Shown: in pieces, positions 1-8,359 of the stretch | How the letters are laid out: the number at the start of each line of letters is the position of its first letter | Position numbering within the stretch: the first letter of the stretch is position 1 | Assembly (NCBI GenBank): GCA_023411615.1 | Contig: JAEYOR010000040.1 | Location: 1 to 47,426 of the forward strand | Direction of reading: 5' to 3' | DNA length: 47,426 nt | Source of the DNA: Actinomycetes bacterium | Lineage (GTDB): Bacteria; Actinomycetota; Actinomycetes; Actinomycetales; Demequinaceae | Notes under the pieces: generated by a model | Told to the model about the DNA's origin: nothing | Seen by the model: the letters and a program-made list of their open reading frames with translations, nothing else | Database searches by the model: none | Translations under genes and position numbers: made by a program

Positions 1-73
1 CCGCCGGAGGGGCCATTTGGGGGTGCGGAAGCGGCGTGTCGGCGGCGCGAGCGGTTCGGAGCTTCGCAAAGCG

Positions 74-105
74 GCGCAGGTCGCGGAGCGCAGGTCGCGG
101 AGCGC
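74..105. repeat. 14-bp tandem repeat, about 2.3 copies
   Basis: Two exact adjacent copies of GCGCAGGTCGCGGA followed by a partial GCGC. It lies beyond the terminator of ino1. No protein gene is credible in bases 1-185: the open frame there is short, arginine-rich and without a ribosome-binding site. Confidence 0.6.
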
Positions 106-136
106 GGGGCGCTGGACGCCGGCGCTGAAACGCAGA

Positions 137-166
137 AGGCCGGGCCACCCGAAGGTGACCCGGCCT
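137..166 (-). terminator. Intrinsic terminator of ino1
   Basis: An inverted repeat with 13-nt arms lies just past the ino1 stop codon. Read on the minus strand, the loop is TTCG closed by C-G (a stable UUCG tetraloop) and the single non-Watson-Crick position becomes a G-U wobble, so the fully paired form exists only in the minus-strand transcript. The tail is only moderately T-rich, as is common in high-G+C actinobacteria. Confidence 0.75.
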
Positions 167-185
167 GTGCTGACTGTAAAGCGGT

Positions 186-1280
186 TTAGCGCTCGCGCGA
201 TCCCGCGATGAACTCCTCAAGGTGCTGACGGCCGAGGGTGTCCTCGGTCTGCACCGGCGGGGACTTCATGAAGTAGGTCGCGGCGGAGAGGATCGGGCCG
301 CCGACGCCACGGTCCTTGGCGATCTTCGCGCACCGGATGGCGTCGATGATGATGCCAGCCGAGTTGGGCGAGTCCCACACCTCGAGCTTGTACTCAAGGT
401 TGAGCGGAACCTCACCAAACGCGGAGCCCTCGAGGCGCACGTACGCCCACTTGCGGTCGTCGAGCCATGCGACATAGTCCGACGGGCCGATGTGAACGTC
501 ACGCGAGTCCTTGACGCCGGACAGGGGGCCGTCGTTGAGGTTGGACGTGACGGCCTGCGTCTTCGACACCTTCTTGGACTCAAGACGGTCGCGCTCAAGC
601 ATGTTCTTGAAGTCCATGTTGCCGCCCACGTTGAGCTGGTATGTGCGGTCGAGGCGCACGCCACGGTCCTCGAACAGACGCGCGAGCACGCGGTGGGTGA
701 TGGTGGCGCCCACCTGCGACTTGATGTCGTCGCCGACGATCGGCACACCAGCATCGGTGAACTTCTGGGCCCACTCGGGGTCCGACGCGATGAACACGGG
801 CAGGGCGTTGACGAAGCCGACCTTGGCGTCAATCGCGCACTGTGCGTAGAACTTGGCGGCCTCTTCCGAACCAACCGGGAGGTAGCACACGAGGACGTCG
901 GCCTGGCTGTCCTTGAGGACCTGGACCACGTCAACGGGGGCCTCATCGGATTCGACGATGGTCTGGCGGTAGTACTTGCCAAGACCGTCAAGGGTGACAC
1001 CACGCGAGACCTGCACGTCCGTCTTGGGGACGTCGCAGATCTTGATCGTGTTGTTCTCGGACGCCTGCGTGGCTTCCACGAGCTCCTTGCCCACCTTGAG
1101 CGAGTCGACGTCGAACGCCGCAACAAACTCGATGTCGGAGATGTGGTAGTCGCCGAGCTGCACGTGCATCAAGCCCGGAACCTTGTCGCCTGCCTTGGCG
1201 TCCTTGTAAAACTCGACGCCCTGAATGAGGGACGTCGCACAGTTACCCACGCCAACGATGGCGACGCGCAACTTGCCCAT
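186..1280 (-). CDS. ino1: Inositol-3-phosphate synthase
   Basis: A 364-residue protein that converts glucose 6-phosphate to 1D-myo-inositol 3-phosphate with NAD as a recycled cofactor. This is the first step toward phosphatidylinositol, mycothiol and other inositol lipids in actinobacteria. The N-terminus carries the Rossmann NAD-binding loop GVGNCATS, and the length and overall sequence fit the short actinobacterial family rather than the longer eukaryotic one. The ATG start is preceded by AGGAGA at good spacing. The gene lies 17 bp downstream of the PadR regulator gene, so the two are probably co-transcribed and padR may control inositol synthesis. A clear terminator follows. Identification is confident. 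Confidence 0.95.
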   Translation of the reverse strand: MGKLRVAIVGVGNCATSLIQGVEFYKDAKAGDKVPGLMHVQLGDYHISDIEFVAAFDVDSLKVGKELVEATQASENNTIKICDVPKTDVQVSRGVTLDGLGKYYRQTIVESDEAPVDVVQVLKDSQADVLVCYLPVGSEEAAKFYAQCAIDAKVGFVNALPVFIASDPEWAQKFTDAGVPIVGDDIKSQVGATITHRVLARLFEDRGVRLDRTYQLNVGGNMDFKNMLERDRLESKKVSKTQAVTSNLNDGPLSGVKDSRDVHIGPSDYVAWLDDRKWAYVRLEGSAFGEVPLNLEYKLEVWDSPNSAGIIIDAIRCAKIAKDRGVGGPILSAATYFMKSPPVQTEDTLGRQHLEEFIAGSRER

Positions 1281-1297
1281 ATTCCATTTCTCCTTGT

Positions 1298-1876
1298 CTA
1301 GCCCGCAGATGCGGGTTCGTCGTCGCCGCTCGTGGCGGCTCGTTCGTTCTCAATCAACTTGTCCAGCCACTCGACCTCGCGCTCAACGCGCTCAAGGCCG
1401 TGCCGCTGAAGTTCCGCCGTGTAGGCGTCATGCCGTTCCCGCACGGCGCGAAGGCCCGCGGAAATCTCTTCGATGCGCTCAGAGAGGCGCGAACGCCGGC
1501 CTTCCAAGATGCGCAACCGGGTGGCAGCGTCGGTCCGGTCGAACATGGAGAAGCGCACATCGAACGTGTCGTCTTCCCATGAGGAGGAACCGGCCGACGC
1601 CAACTCCTCTTGCAGTTGCTCCTTGCCCGCATCGGTGAGTCGGTACACGATGCGAGAGCGCCGGGACGATCCGGCCTCAGGTCCGTCCTCTCTCACGCCG
1701 ATGAGCCCAGCAGCGAGCATCCGCTTGAGGGCGGGATACAGGCTGCCGTAGGACAGGGCGCGGAAGGGGCCGAGTTGGGTGCCCAAGCGCTTGCGAATCT
1801 CGTAACCGTGAAGAGGTTTTTCGGCAAGGGTGCCGAGGATGGCGAGCACGAGTACGTCGGTGCGTCCCACATCCAT
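1298..1876 (-). CDS. PadR-family transcriptional regulator
   Basis: A 192-residue DNA-binding repressor. The N-terminal winged helix (about residues 6-85) shows the PadR signature LHGYEIRKRL and LSYGSLYPALKRM. The C-terminal half (about 100-180) is helical and charged and probably forms the dimerisation and effector part (PadR C-terminal Vir_act_alpha type). It is the promoter-proximal gene in front of ino1, 17 bp away. The upstream intergenic region contains inverted repeats of GATGTATCG, which resemble PadR operators, so autoregulation is likely. The effector is unknown. The divergent neighbour is the penicillin-binding protein gene, which could share this control. Confidence 0.9.
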   Translation of the reverse strand: MDVGRTDVLVLAILGTLAEKPLHGYEIRKRLGTQLGPFRALSYGSLYPALKRMLAAGLIGVREDGPEAGSSRRSRIVYRLTDAGKEQLQEELASAGSSSWEDDTFDVRFSMFDRTDAATRLRILEGRRSRLSERIEEISAGLRAVRERHDAYTAELQRHGLERVEREVEWLDKLIENERAATSGDDEPASAG

Positions 1877-1950
1877 CCCTTCCCTAGGCAGTTACGTCTC
1901 TGGTGAGCGGGCAGGGGACGAACCCGTAGCCGCCGCGTCGACGCATCGCG

Positions 1951-2000
1951 CGCGATGTATCGCGGCGGTGTAGCAACTAGTTGTATCGCGTCGATACATC
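1951..2000. promoter_or_regulatory. Putative PadR operator cluster
   Basis: GATGTATCG at 1954-1962 and its exact reverse complement CGATACATC at 1992-2000 form a 9-bp inverted repeat. Within it are two local palindromes: CGCGAT-GT-ATCGCG at 1951-1964, and GTATCG-CGT-CGATAC at 1983-1997. The ATGT...ACAT pattern is the known core of PadR sites. The location between padR and the divergent PBP gene supports an operator acting on padR-ino1 and possibly on the PBP gene. Confidence 0.65.
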
Positions 2001-2131
2001 GAACGCAAGTTGGCAGGCGAGAAAAGGGAACGTCACGCGTCGGTCCCGACGGGCGGCAGATGCCCTCATCCCCGACGCGCCGGATGGTCGCAGAGTCCGC
2101 GAGGGAACCGTTGAGCCCGCCGTGCCGTTCG

Positions 2132-2137
2132 TAGACT
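2132..2137 (+). promoter_or_regulatory. Putative -10 box of the PBP gene
   Basis: TAGACT is centred a few bases before the PBP start codon. A -10 ending 6 nt before GTG at 2144 would give a leaderless mRNA starting on that GTG rather than on ATG at 2141. No ribosome-binding site is seen. Confidence 0.45.
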
Positions 2138-2140
2138 GAC

Positions 2141-4549
2141 ATGGTGAACGACGAACGGGGCAGGCCGCAGCGCAAGAGCATGCGCCCTCCGGCAAGCGAC
2201 CCCTGGTCGCCTCGCGCAGGCTCAAGCGGAGCCGCTCCCCGCAGTGGCACAAACAGGACCAGCGGTACAAGCGGCACGACGCCGCGTCGCCAGAGCACCA
2301 GGGTTCCCCAACAGCGGCCGACGTCGGGCGCCACTCGCGCTCGCGGCCGCGCCGAGTACGAGCGGGCCGCCGCACAGGGCCGTCCCCGCACCCAAACCGG
2401 CAACAGCGGCGCTGGCGGCAAGGGGGGCGGCAACGGCGGCAAGGGCGGTGGCACCAAGGGCCCTCACCTCGACAAGCACGGCAGGCCCATACCGCCGTGG
2501 AAGTACCGTCTACGCCGCATCGGCTTTGGGGCGCTCATCGCGGGCCTCGCAACGGCGCTCGTCGGATTCCTTGCATTGTTCATCCGCTATCAGATGCTTG
2601 AGATTCCCGAGCCAAGCGACTTTGCGCTCTACGAAGCATCGACCATCTACTACGCGGACGGCACCACGGTGATGGGCCGGCTCGGCCAAGCCGATCGCGA
2701 CATCGTTGACATCGACACCCTGCCCGATTACGTACCAAACGCCTTTGTCGCCGCCGAGGACCGCACGTTCTACACCAACCCCGGAGTGGACTTCGGCGGC
2801 ACCACACGTGCACTGTTCAAGACCGTGGTGCTCGGCAAGAAGCAGGGTGGTTCGACGATCTCCCAGCAGTACGTCGAGCGCTACTACGTGGGTGAGACCA
2901 CCACGGACATGATGGGCAAGGTTGACGAGGCGCTCATGGCGCTCAAGATCAACCAGCAGCAGGACAAGCGGGAACTGCTTGGCAACTACATCAACACGAT
3001 CTACTTTGGCCGCGGCGCCTACGGCGTCGAGGCGGCCGCTCGCAAGTACTACGGCAAGCCGGCGGCGGATATGACCGTCTCGGAGGCCGCGATGATCGCT
3101 GGCATCCTCCCCGCCCCCTCGCGTTGGGACCCCGCGGTCAATCCCGAGCAAGCTGAGTTCCGCTGGAACTACGTGCTCGATGGCATGGTGAGCCTTGGCT
3201 ACATCACGCAAGCCGAGCGCGATGCTCAGGTGTTCCCGGAGACGATTCCGTACCAGAACACGGACGTGTTTGGCGGTACGAAGGGCTACATCCTCCGTGC
3301 GGCCCTTGACGAGATCGAGCGGGTCACGGGTATCACTCAAGAAGAGATCGAAACCCAGGGCATGAGCATCGTCACGACGATCGACCCTGCGAGTCAGCAG
3401 GCCATCGAGGATGCGGTGGCGGCGATGCCCGAGGGCGCGGCGCCAAACCTTCGCGTGGCCGCGCTGACGATGGACCCGACCACGGGTGCTGTCACCGGCA
3501 TGTACGGCGGCGCTGACTACCTCACCATTCAGCGCAACTCGGTGACGCAGGACATTGCGCAGGCGGGCTCGACGTTCAAGCCGTTCACTCTCATTGCGGC
3601 GCTTGAGAATGGCATCAGTCTCGACTCGATCTACAACGGCAACCAACCCAAGGCGATCCCTGGCTTTGACAATGAGGTGCGCAATTTCGCTGGCGTGAGT
3701 TACGGCGACATTGACCTTGTCAACGCGACGGCGTACTCCGTCAACACCGTCTACGCGCAGCTCAACGTGGACGTGGGACCGGACAAGACCCGCGATGCGG
3801 CCGTTCGTGCTGGCATCCCCGAGGACACGGCCGGTCTAGGTGCAAATCCGTCCAACGTGCTTGGCCCCGCCTCGCCCCACGCGATCGACCTTGCCCACGC
3901 GTATTCGACGTTCGCCACCGGCGGGATGCGCACCGACCCGTTCATCGTTGCCTCGATCACCTACGCGGACGGCACGGAGTACTACCAACACCAAGTGGTT
4001 CCCGAGCGCGTCTTCGCGGAGGACGTGATGGCGGATACGACATTCGCCATGCAGCAAGTGGTGAACTTCCGGTCAGGCTCGGGCCACCCTGCCGCGGAAC
4101 TTGGCCGTCCCATCGCGGGCAAGACGGGTTCGTCAAGCGATAACCGTTCGGCATGGTTCGTGGGCTTCACACCCAACCAGCTTGGTGTTGTCGGCATGTG
4201 GCAAGTGGGACCCAATGGGGAAGAGGAGACAATCACCCCATTTGGCGGCTTCTCGCAGATCACTGGCGGCTCGGTACCCGTGCGGGTATGGACAGCCATG
4301 ATGGGCCCGATCCTTGCCCCGCTTGACGTGGTGAACTTCCCGCCGCGCGCCAACGTGGGCGTGGCCAATACGCCTTCACCGAGCCCGTCCCCCACCCCCT
4401 CGCCGAGCCCGTCGCCCACGCCGTCGCCCACACCGACGCCCACACTGCCGACACCTACCCCCACGCTGCCACCAGTGCCGACGCCGACGCCGGCAGTGCC
4501 AGATCCGCAGGCTTTGGGCCTGGGGATTCTTGGGCAGCGGGACAGTTAG
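2141..4549 (+). CDS. Bifunctional class A penicillin-binding protein
   Basis: An 802-residue membrane-anchored peptidoglycan synthase. Order of parts: a basic, Gly/Ser-rich cytoplasmic tail (about 1-120), one membrane segment (about 127-150), a GT51 transglycosylase domain with catalytic Glu206 in EDRTFY and the GGSTISQQ motif, and a transpeptidase domain with S477-T-F-K480, S533-V-N535 and K661-T-G663. The C-terminus (about 745-790) is a Pro/Ser/Thr repeat tail, common in actinobacterial PBPs. All catalytic motifs are intact. The glycine/lysine-rich stretch before the membrane segment is low complexity. Its stop codon overlaps that of the convergent FemAB-like gene by 4 bp. The start may be GTG at 2144 (leaderless). 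Confidence 0.93.
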   Translation: MVNDERGRPQRKSMRPPASDPWSPRAGSSGAAPRSGTNRTSGTSGTTPRRQSTRVPQQRPTSGATRARGRAEYERAAAQGRPRTQTGNSGAGGKGGGNGGKGGGTKGPHLDKHGRPIPPWKYRLRRIGFGALIAGLATALVGFLALFIRYQMLEIPEPSDFALYEASTIYYADGTTVMGRLGQADRDIVDIDTLPDYVPNAFVAAEDRTFYTNPGVDFGGTTRALFKTVVLGKKQGGSTISQQYVERYYVGETTTDMMGKVDEALMALKINQQQDKRELLGNYINTIYFGRGAYGVEAAARKYYGKPAADMTVSEAAMIAGILPAPSRWDPAVNPEQAEFRWNYVLDGMVSLGYITQAERDAQVFPETIPYQNTDVFGGTKGYILRAALDEIERVTGITQEEIETQGMSIVTTIDPASQQAIEDAVAAMPEGAAPNLRVAALTMDPTTGAVTGMYGGADYLTIQRNSVTQDIAQAGSTFKPFTLIAALENGISLDSIYNGNQPKAIPGFDNEVRNFAGVSYGDIDLVNATAYSVNTVYAQLNVDVGPDKTRDAAVRAGIPEDTAGLGANPSNVLGPASPHAIDLAHAYSTFATGGMRTDPFIVASITYADGTEYYQHQVVPERVFAEDVMADTTFAMQQVVNFRSGSGHPAAELGRPIAGKTGSSSDNRSAWFVGFTPNQLGVVGMWQVGPNGEEETITPFGGFSQITGGSVPVRVWTAMMGPILAPLDVVNFPPRANVGVANTPSPSPSPTPSPSPSPTPSPTPTPTLPTPTPTLPPVPTPTPAVPDPQALGLGILGQRDS

Positions 4550-5655
4550 CGCGCGGCTCCCTTAGCTGCGAGCACAGAACGAACGGCTCGCTTCAGCGCG
4601 AGCAAGAGGCGGAGCGCCCGGTAGGTGACCGGCTTGAGTGGCAGATCCCACGCGGCCCGAACCTCAATAGGCTCGCCCCACTTGCGCTTAAAGCGGCCCA
4701 CCCCCGCGAGGCTCGGTGCAATCTCAGAATCGATGCCGCCCATGTCAAAGCGGGTGGCGCCGCGTTCGCGCAGATCGTTGAGCGCGTGCCACAGCAGGCG
4801 AACCGACGCATCCACCTCACGCGCCTCGGCGTTCGCCGCCGCGTAAAAATAGGTGGCCACTCCGTCATACAGGGTGACGATGGTCCAGGCGAGCACCCGT
4901 CCCGTGACGCCGACGCTGGAGCCGGCTTCTACGCCATCGGTGACCTGAGCGTCGGCCACAGCCTTGGCGGCGCCGCGGCGCGCGACATACACCCGGGCGT
5001 GTGGCCGGAGCGACTCGATCATCGCCCAGTAGACGTCCGCGTCGTAGATGCCGAAGCCATCGCGCCGCGCGGTCTCCCGGTACACCTCGTAAAGGGCATC
5101 AAAGTCAGCGCGGCTCAGCTCCGTCTCGTCCGTCACGGTGACATCGCGGTGCTTGAGTGACTGGCGCACCGTGTAGCGGAACTTCTTGGCGAGGCCAGCG
5201 AGGAAGGCCTCGGGTTCCACTGTGAGGTCGAGAATGACGTTGCGGTCATATGTGACCGACTGCAGCACGGGCGCGACGTCGCTCGCCGGCCCGCTTGCAT
5301 GGAGACGGACAAAGACGGCATCCGGCCAGCGCAGACGGGCATGGGCGGCAATCGCGTCCCGGACTGCGCGCTCCAGTTGGGGGTTCGCGTCGGTGAGCAT
5401 GACCGGTGCGTGGCGCGCCCACAGGTACGTGAAGCGGCGCAGGCGGTAGCGGGTGAAGCTGATGAGTGCCACGGCCGAGCCCTCAGCGTCATCGATGGCC
5501 ACCCGACCCACGTGCTCGCGGCCCGGGGTGGCGGCGTCGAAGGCATCCCAAGCCGGGCTCTGCTCAATGGGGAGTGAGCGCCCAGCGGCCCGCGCCAACG
5601 CGACAAACTCGTCGTCAGTCACGTCGCGAGCGGTGAGCGGCGAGGGGGTGGACAC
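4546..5655 (-). CDS. FemAB-family peptidoglycan aminoacyltransferase
   Basis: A 369-residue GNAT-fold protein of the FemX/FmhB (peptidoglycan bridge formation) family. These enzymes transfer an amino acid from aminoacyl-tRNA to the side chain of the stem-peptide diamino acid in lipid-linked precursors. Family features seen are the central KKFRYTVRQSLKHRDV segment and, near the C-terminus, the GATRFDMGGIDSEIAPSLAGV-type segment followed by FKRKWGEP, which is typical of the second GNAT subdomain. It lies 61 bp downstream of the ATP-grasp ligase gene and has its own -10 (TAGACT) 6 nt before the GTG start. The amino acid added cannot be told from sequence. Confidence 0.85.
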   Translation of the reverse strand: MSTPSPLTARDVTDDEFVALARAAGRSLPIEQSPAWDAFDAATPGREHVGRVAIDDAEGSAVALISFTRYRLRRFTYLWARHAPVMLTDANPQLERAVRDAIAAHARLRWPDAVFVRLHASGPASDVAPVLQSVTYDRNVILDLTVEPEAFLAGLAKKFRYTVRQSLKHRDVTVTDETELSRADFDALYEVYRETARRDGFGIYDADVYWAMIESLRPHARVYVARRGAAKAVADAQVTDGVEAGSSVGVTGRVLAWTIVTLYDGVATYFYAAANAEAREVDASVRLLWHALNDLRERGATRFDMGGIDSEIAPSLAGVGRFKRKWGEPIEVRAAWDLPLKPVTYRALRLLLALKRAVRSVLAAKGAAR

Positions 5656-5661
5656 GCGCCA

Positions 5662-5667
5662 AGTCTA
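5662..5667 (-). promoter_or_regulatory. Putative -10 box of the FemAB-like gene
   Basis: TAGACT on the minus strand ends 6 nt before the GTG start at 5655, as expected for a leaderless transcript. No Shine-Dalgarno sequence is present. Confidence 0.5.
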
Positions 5668-5716
5668 GGGTGGCGGCCCGGCGCTTGTTGGGGTCGAGCC
5701 GCGGGCGCGCACCGTT

Positions 5717-7042
5717 CTAGAAGCCGGTCTCCGTGGGTGCGGGGTAGTGACGGCGCAGCATCTGGGCGAGCCGGATCCGCAGCGCCCGCACCCACAGCCG
5801 ACGCTTGAGGCCGCCATCGGCCCGATAGTCGAGCGGGTGCACCACACCGTTTTGCTTCGCGACGGCGCGGAGGCGCTTGGCAAGGGTGGGATCAAGGATG
5901 TAGCGCAACAGCACTCGCAAAGAGACGAGCGAGTAGAGAATCTCGCCGCTCGGGGTGACGGGTTCGGTCACCGGCGCGCCGCCCTTGGCCGCGTAGTGCT
6001 CAGGGAGCAGATCGCGGGCCACGGCGTCGGCGACGTTCGCGCCTGATGCTGTCACGTAGTAGTTATTGCGCCCGATGCGTGGGTTCGCTTCGAAGAAGAC
6101 ACGCGAGCCGTCACGGCTGCTCACCTTGTAGTCAAAGTTTGCAAAGCCGTAATAGTCGGTGTGATCGAGGACGCGGCGCGCGGCCTCGAAGGCCTCGGCG
6201 TCCACTCCGGTGACAATCGCCGCCGGGATGCCCAACGTGCCAGGGGTGTGCTCCTCAAGCAGCACCTGTCCGCCAGCGAGCAACGTGACGGCGCCGTGGC
6301 GATCGCGATACGCCGTGAGGGAACGCATGTGCGTCTCATCGCCCGGCACAAACTCCTGGACAAGGAAGTCGCTCGGGTAGTCGAGCGCGCTCAGGTGATC
6401 GAGCACCTCGGTCAGCTCGGCCTCGGACGTGAAGTGGTGGATCTTCAACTTGCCGGGGAACGACGCGGCAAACCAGTCCGCGCTCGCAGAGGGCTTACCG
6501 ATAAGCGGGTACTCAAGGCCGAGCTCCCGGATCGCTTCGATCGCGCGAGAGGAGTGGACTGTACCGGGCGCGGTATCGGGCGCAGCGTCGGCGGCAATCT
6601 CAGCCCTCGCGTCGGCCGGATCGCCAAATACCACCGCAACCGTGCGCGGGGTGCGCACCCCCACCGCATCGCAAGCCGCAGCAAATGCCGTCTTGGACGA
6701 GATGCGGTCAAAGGCACCGAGGTCGCACAGGGGGATGAGCCAGCGCGGGTCCAGCTCGCTGCGGCGCTCCGCGATGGTGCGCACGTGCCAGTCCTGATTG
6801 GTGAACAGCACAAGATCGTGGCCGGGATGCGCGGCGGCGATCGCATTGAGTCGGCCGATGAGCGCTGTGGGCTCGCTCATCTCAGGGGCCTCGATAGTCT
6901 TCGAAAGCCGCGAGTGCTTGAGAAAAGTGGTTGTCACCGGGGCGAGCACCGTCGCCTGCCAGCCGTACTTCTCGTGTGCGGCACGCTGAAAGGCATAGAC
7001 GCCGATGTCTCCGCCCACGCCCACCACTAGGACTGGCTTCAC
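5717..7042 (-). CDS. ATP-grasp carboxylate-amine ligase, D-aspartate-ligase-like
   Basis: A 441-residue ATP-grasp enzyme that should activate a carboxylate with ATP and join it to an amine. The N-terminal preATP-grasp domain begins KPVLVVGVGGDIGVYAF. The central region contains YPLIGKPSASADW and FLVQEFVPGDE, typical of ATP-binding ATP-grasp strands, and the metal-binding part reads FEANPRIGRNNYY. The GTG start at 7042 is chosen because AAGGAGGAG lies at ideal spacing before it; the open frame upstream to 7261 is arginine-rich and noncoding in character. The closest functional family I recognise is the D-aspartate ligase type (COG3919), which adds D-Asp to the peptidoglycan diamino acid. Neighbouring FemAB and PBP genes fit a cross-bridge role, but the substrate is inferred. 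Confidence 0.8.
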   Translation of the reverse strand: MKPVLVVGVGGDIGVYAFQRAAHEKYGWQATVLAPVTTTFLKHSRLSKTIEAPEMSEPTALIGRLNAIAAAHPGHDLVLFTNQDWHVRTIAERRSELDPRWLIPLCDLGAFDRISSKTAFAAACDAVGVRTPRTVAVVFGDPADARAEIAADAAPDTAPGTVHSSRAIEAIRELGLEYPLIGKPSASADWFAASFPGKLKIHHFTSEAELTEVLDHLSALDYPSDFLVQEFVPGDETHMRSLTAYRDRHGAVTLLAGGQVLLEEHTPGTLGIPAAIVTGVDAEAFEAARRVLDHTDYYGFANFDYKVSSRDGSRVFFEANPRIGRNNYYVTASGANVADAVARDLLPEHYAAKGGAPVTEPVTPSGEILYSLVSLRVLLRYILDPTLAKRLRAVAKQNGVVHPLDYRADGGLKRRLWVRALRIRLAQMLRRHYPAPTETGF

Positions 7043-7071
7043 AGGGCTCCTCCTTCTTGTGCCGCCGCCCA

Positions 7072-7077
7072 AGTCTA
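7072..7077 (-). promoter_or_regulatory. Putative -10 box of the ATP-grasp ligase gene
   Basis: TAGACT on the minus strand, about 30 nt before the GTG start, leaving room for the AAGGAGGAG ribosome-binding site. The context (TAGACTTGG) is shared with the -10 of the downstream FemAB-like gene. Confidence 0.5.
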
Positions 7078-7142
7078 TGGTCCGACGCCGTGCCAGCCCG
7101 GGCGTCGGGTGCTTCTCCACAGCCCGCTTTCGCATGACAGAG

Positions 7143-7260
7143 GGGCACTGTACTCTTGACGGGTGGTCGCGGAGGCACCCGCCGCAAGCGGCCACTACTA
7201 GCGTCACCCTCCTGCTGCGGAACGTCCGTAGCCGTCTTAGTCCAGAGGAGGTGGGTATCA
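7143..7260 (+). promoter_or_regulatory. rpsF promoter and leader
   Basis: TACTCT at 7151-7156 is a plausible -10. The remaining leader of about 95 nt ends in a strong ribosome-binding site (GAGGAGGTG) before rpsF. Leaders of rpsF genes often bind S6:S18 for feedback control; short complementary segments are visible here, but I could not assign that motif with certainty. Confidence 0.4.
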
Positions 7261-7551
7261 ATGCGCCAGTACGAAATGATGGTCATCGTTGACCCCGAGG
7301 TCGACGAGCGCACGGTCAAGCCGTCGCTCGAGAAGTACCTCTCGGTGGTCACGGGCGACAAGGGCACCGTCGACAACGTCGACATCTGGGGCCGCCGTCG
7401 CCTTGCGTATCCCATCAAGAAGAAGAACGACGGCATCTACGCGGTGATCAACTTCACCGCTGAGTCGGCCACCGCCAAGGAACTCGAGCGTCAGCTGGGC
7501 CTCAACGAGACCATCCTGCGCCTCAAGCTGCTGCGGCCCGACGCCCACTAA
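7261..7551 (+). CDS. rpsF: Small ribosomal subunit protein bS6
   Basis: A 96-residue ribosomal protein that binds 16S rRNA together with bS18. The N-terminus MRQYEMMVIVDPEVDERTV and the central WGRRRLAYPIKKKNDGIY are classic bS6 signatures. ATG at 7261 is chosen over upstream in-frame starts because GAGGAGGTG precedes it. It is first in the rpsF-ssb-rpsR-rplI operon. Confidence 0.97.
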   Translation: MRQYEMMVIVDPEVDERTVKPSLEKYLSVVTGDKGTVDNVDIWGRRRLAYPIKKKNDGIYAVINFTAESATAKELERQLGLNETILRLKLLRPDAH

Positions 7552-7578
7552 GCACACTCGACACACAGGGACGTATTC

Positions 7579-8061
7579 ATGGCAGGCGACACCCAAATCA
7601 CCGTGGTCGGCAACCTCACGGGCGACCCGGAACTGCGATTCATTCAGTCCGGCGCGGCCGTGGTGAACTTCACGGTGGCGTCCACCCCCCGCACGTTTGA
7701 CCGTCAGTCGAACGAGTGGAAGGACGGGGAGACCCTGTTCATGCGCTGCTCTTTGTGGCGCGAAGCCGCGGAAAACGTGGCGGAGTCGCTTACCAAGGGC
7801 ATGCGGGTCATCGTGACCGGCCGCCTTGTGTCGCGTTCGTGGGAAGCAAACGGTGAGAAGCGCTCGGTGATGGAACTCTCGGTTGACGAGGTGGGCCCAT
7901 CACTGCGTTACGCCACGGCCAAGGTCAACCGCACTCAGCGTGCAGGTGGCGGCGGCGGTGGCTTCGGTGGCGGTGGCGGCGGCTACGCAGGTTCGCCTGC
8001 CGGTGGCGCCGACAACGACCCGTGGGCTTCCGCTCCGGCTTCCGACGAGCCTCCGTTCTAG
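7579..8061 (+). CDS. ssb: Single-stranded DNA-binding protein
   Basis: A 160-residue SSB with an N-terminal OB fold (about 1-115; TQITVVGNLTGDPELRF, FMRCSLWREAAENVAESL, GLRV-type RVIVTGRL). It has a Gly-rich flexible linker (about 118-142) and the acidic C-terminal tip ending DEPPF that recruits partner proteins. Located between rpsF and rpsR as in most bacteria. It protects ssDNA in replication and repair, and works with the DnaB helicase encoded just downstream. Confidence 0.97.
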   Translation: MAGDTQITVVGNLTGDPELRFIQSGAAVVNFTVASTPRTFDRQSNEWKDGETLFMRCSLWREAAENVAESLTKGMRVIVTGRLVSRSWEANGEKRSVMELSVDEVGPSLRYATAKVNRTQRAGGGGGGFGGGGGGYAGSPAGGADNDPWASAPASDEPPF

Positions 8062-8110
8062 CAGCGACGGATAGTCGCAGACACTTCTTGATGTAAAAGG
8101 AAACACAGCA

Positions 8111-8347
8111 ATGGCAAAGATCGACACGCGCAAGCCGCGTAAGAAGGTCAACCCGCTGAAGGCCGCCAAGGTCACCAAGGTTGACTACAAGGACACCGCA
8201 CTTCTTCGGAAGTTCATCTCGGACCGCGGCAAGATCCGTTCGCGTCGCGTCACCGGTGTCACCGTCCAGGAGCAGCGCCAGATCGCCCGCGCCATCAAGG
8301 TCGCGCGTGAGTTGGCACTTCTCCCCTACGCCGGCTCCGGCCGCTAA
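8111..8347 (+). CDS. rpsR: Small ribosomal subunit protein bS18
   Basis: A 78-residue ribosomal protein with the conserved core YKDTALLRKFISDRGKI and the C-terminal KVARELALLPY. It pairs with bS6 on the 30S platform. No zinc-binding cysteines are present, so it is the Cys-less form. Preceded by AAAGGAA; 12 bp separate it from rplI. Confidence 0.97.
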   Translation: MAKIDTRKPRKKVNPLKAAKVTKVDYKDTALLRKFISDRGKIRSRRVTGVTVQEQRQIARAIKVARELALLPYAGSGR

Positions 8348-8359
8348 GGGAGGCTCCTC

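Noticed and set aside
222..1301. Long open frame antisense to ino1
   Set aside because: It is the mirror of a GC-rich gene; composition is skewed to Arg, Val, His and Leu with no family match. Similar antisense frames over the PBP, ATP-grasp, flippase, pyrophosphorylase and MFS genes were rejected for the same reason.
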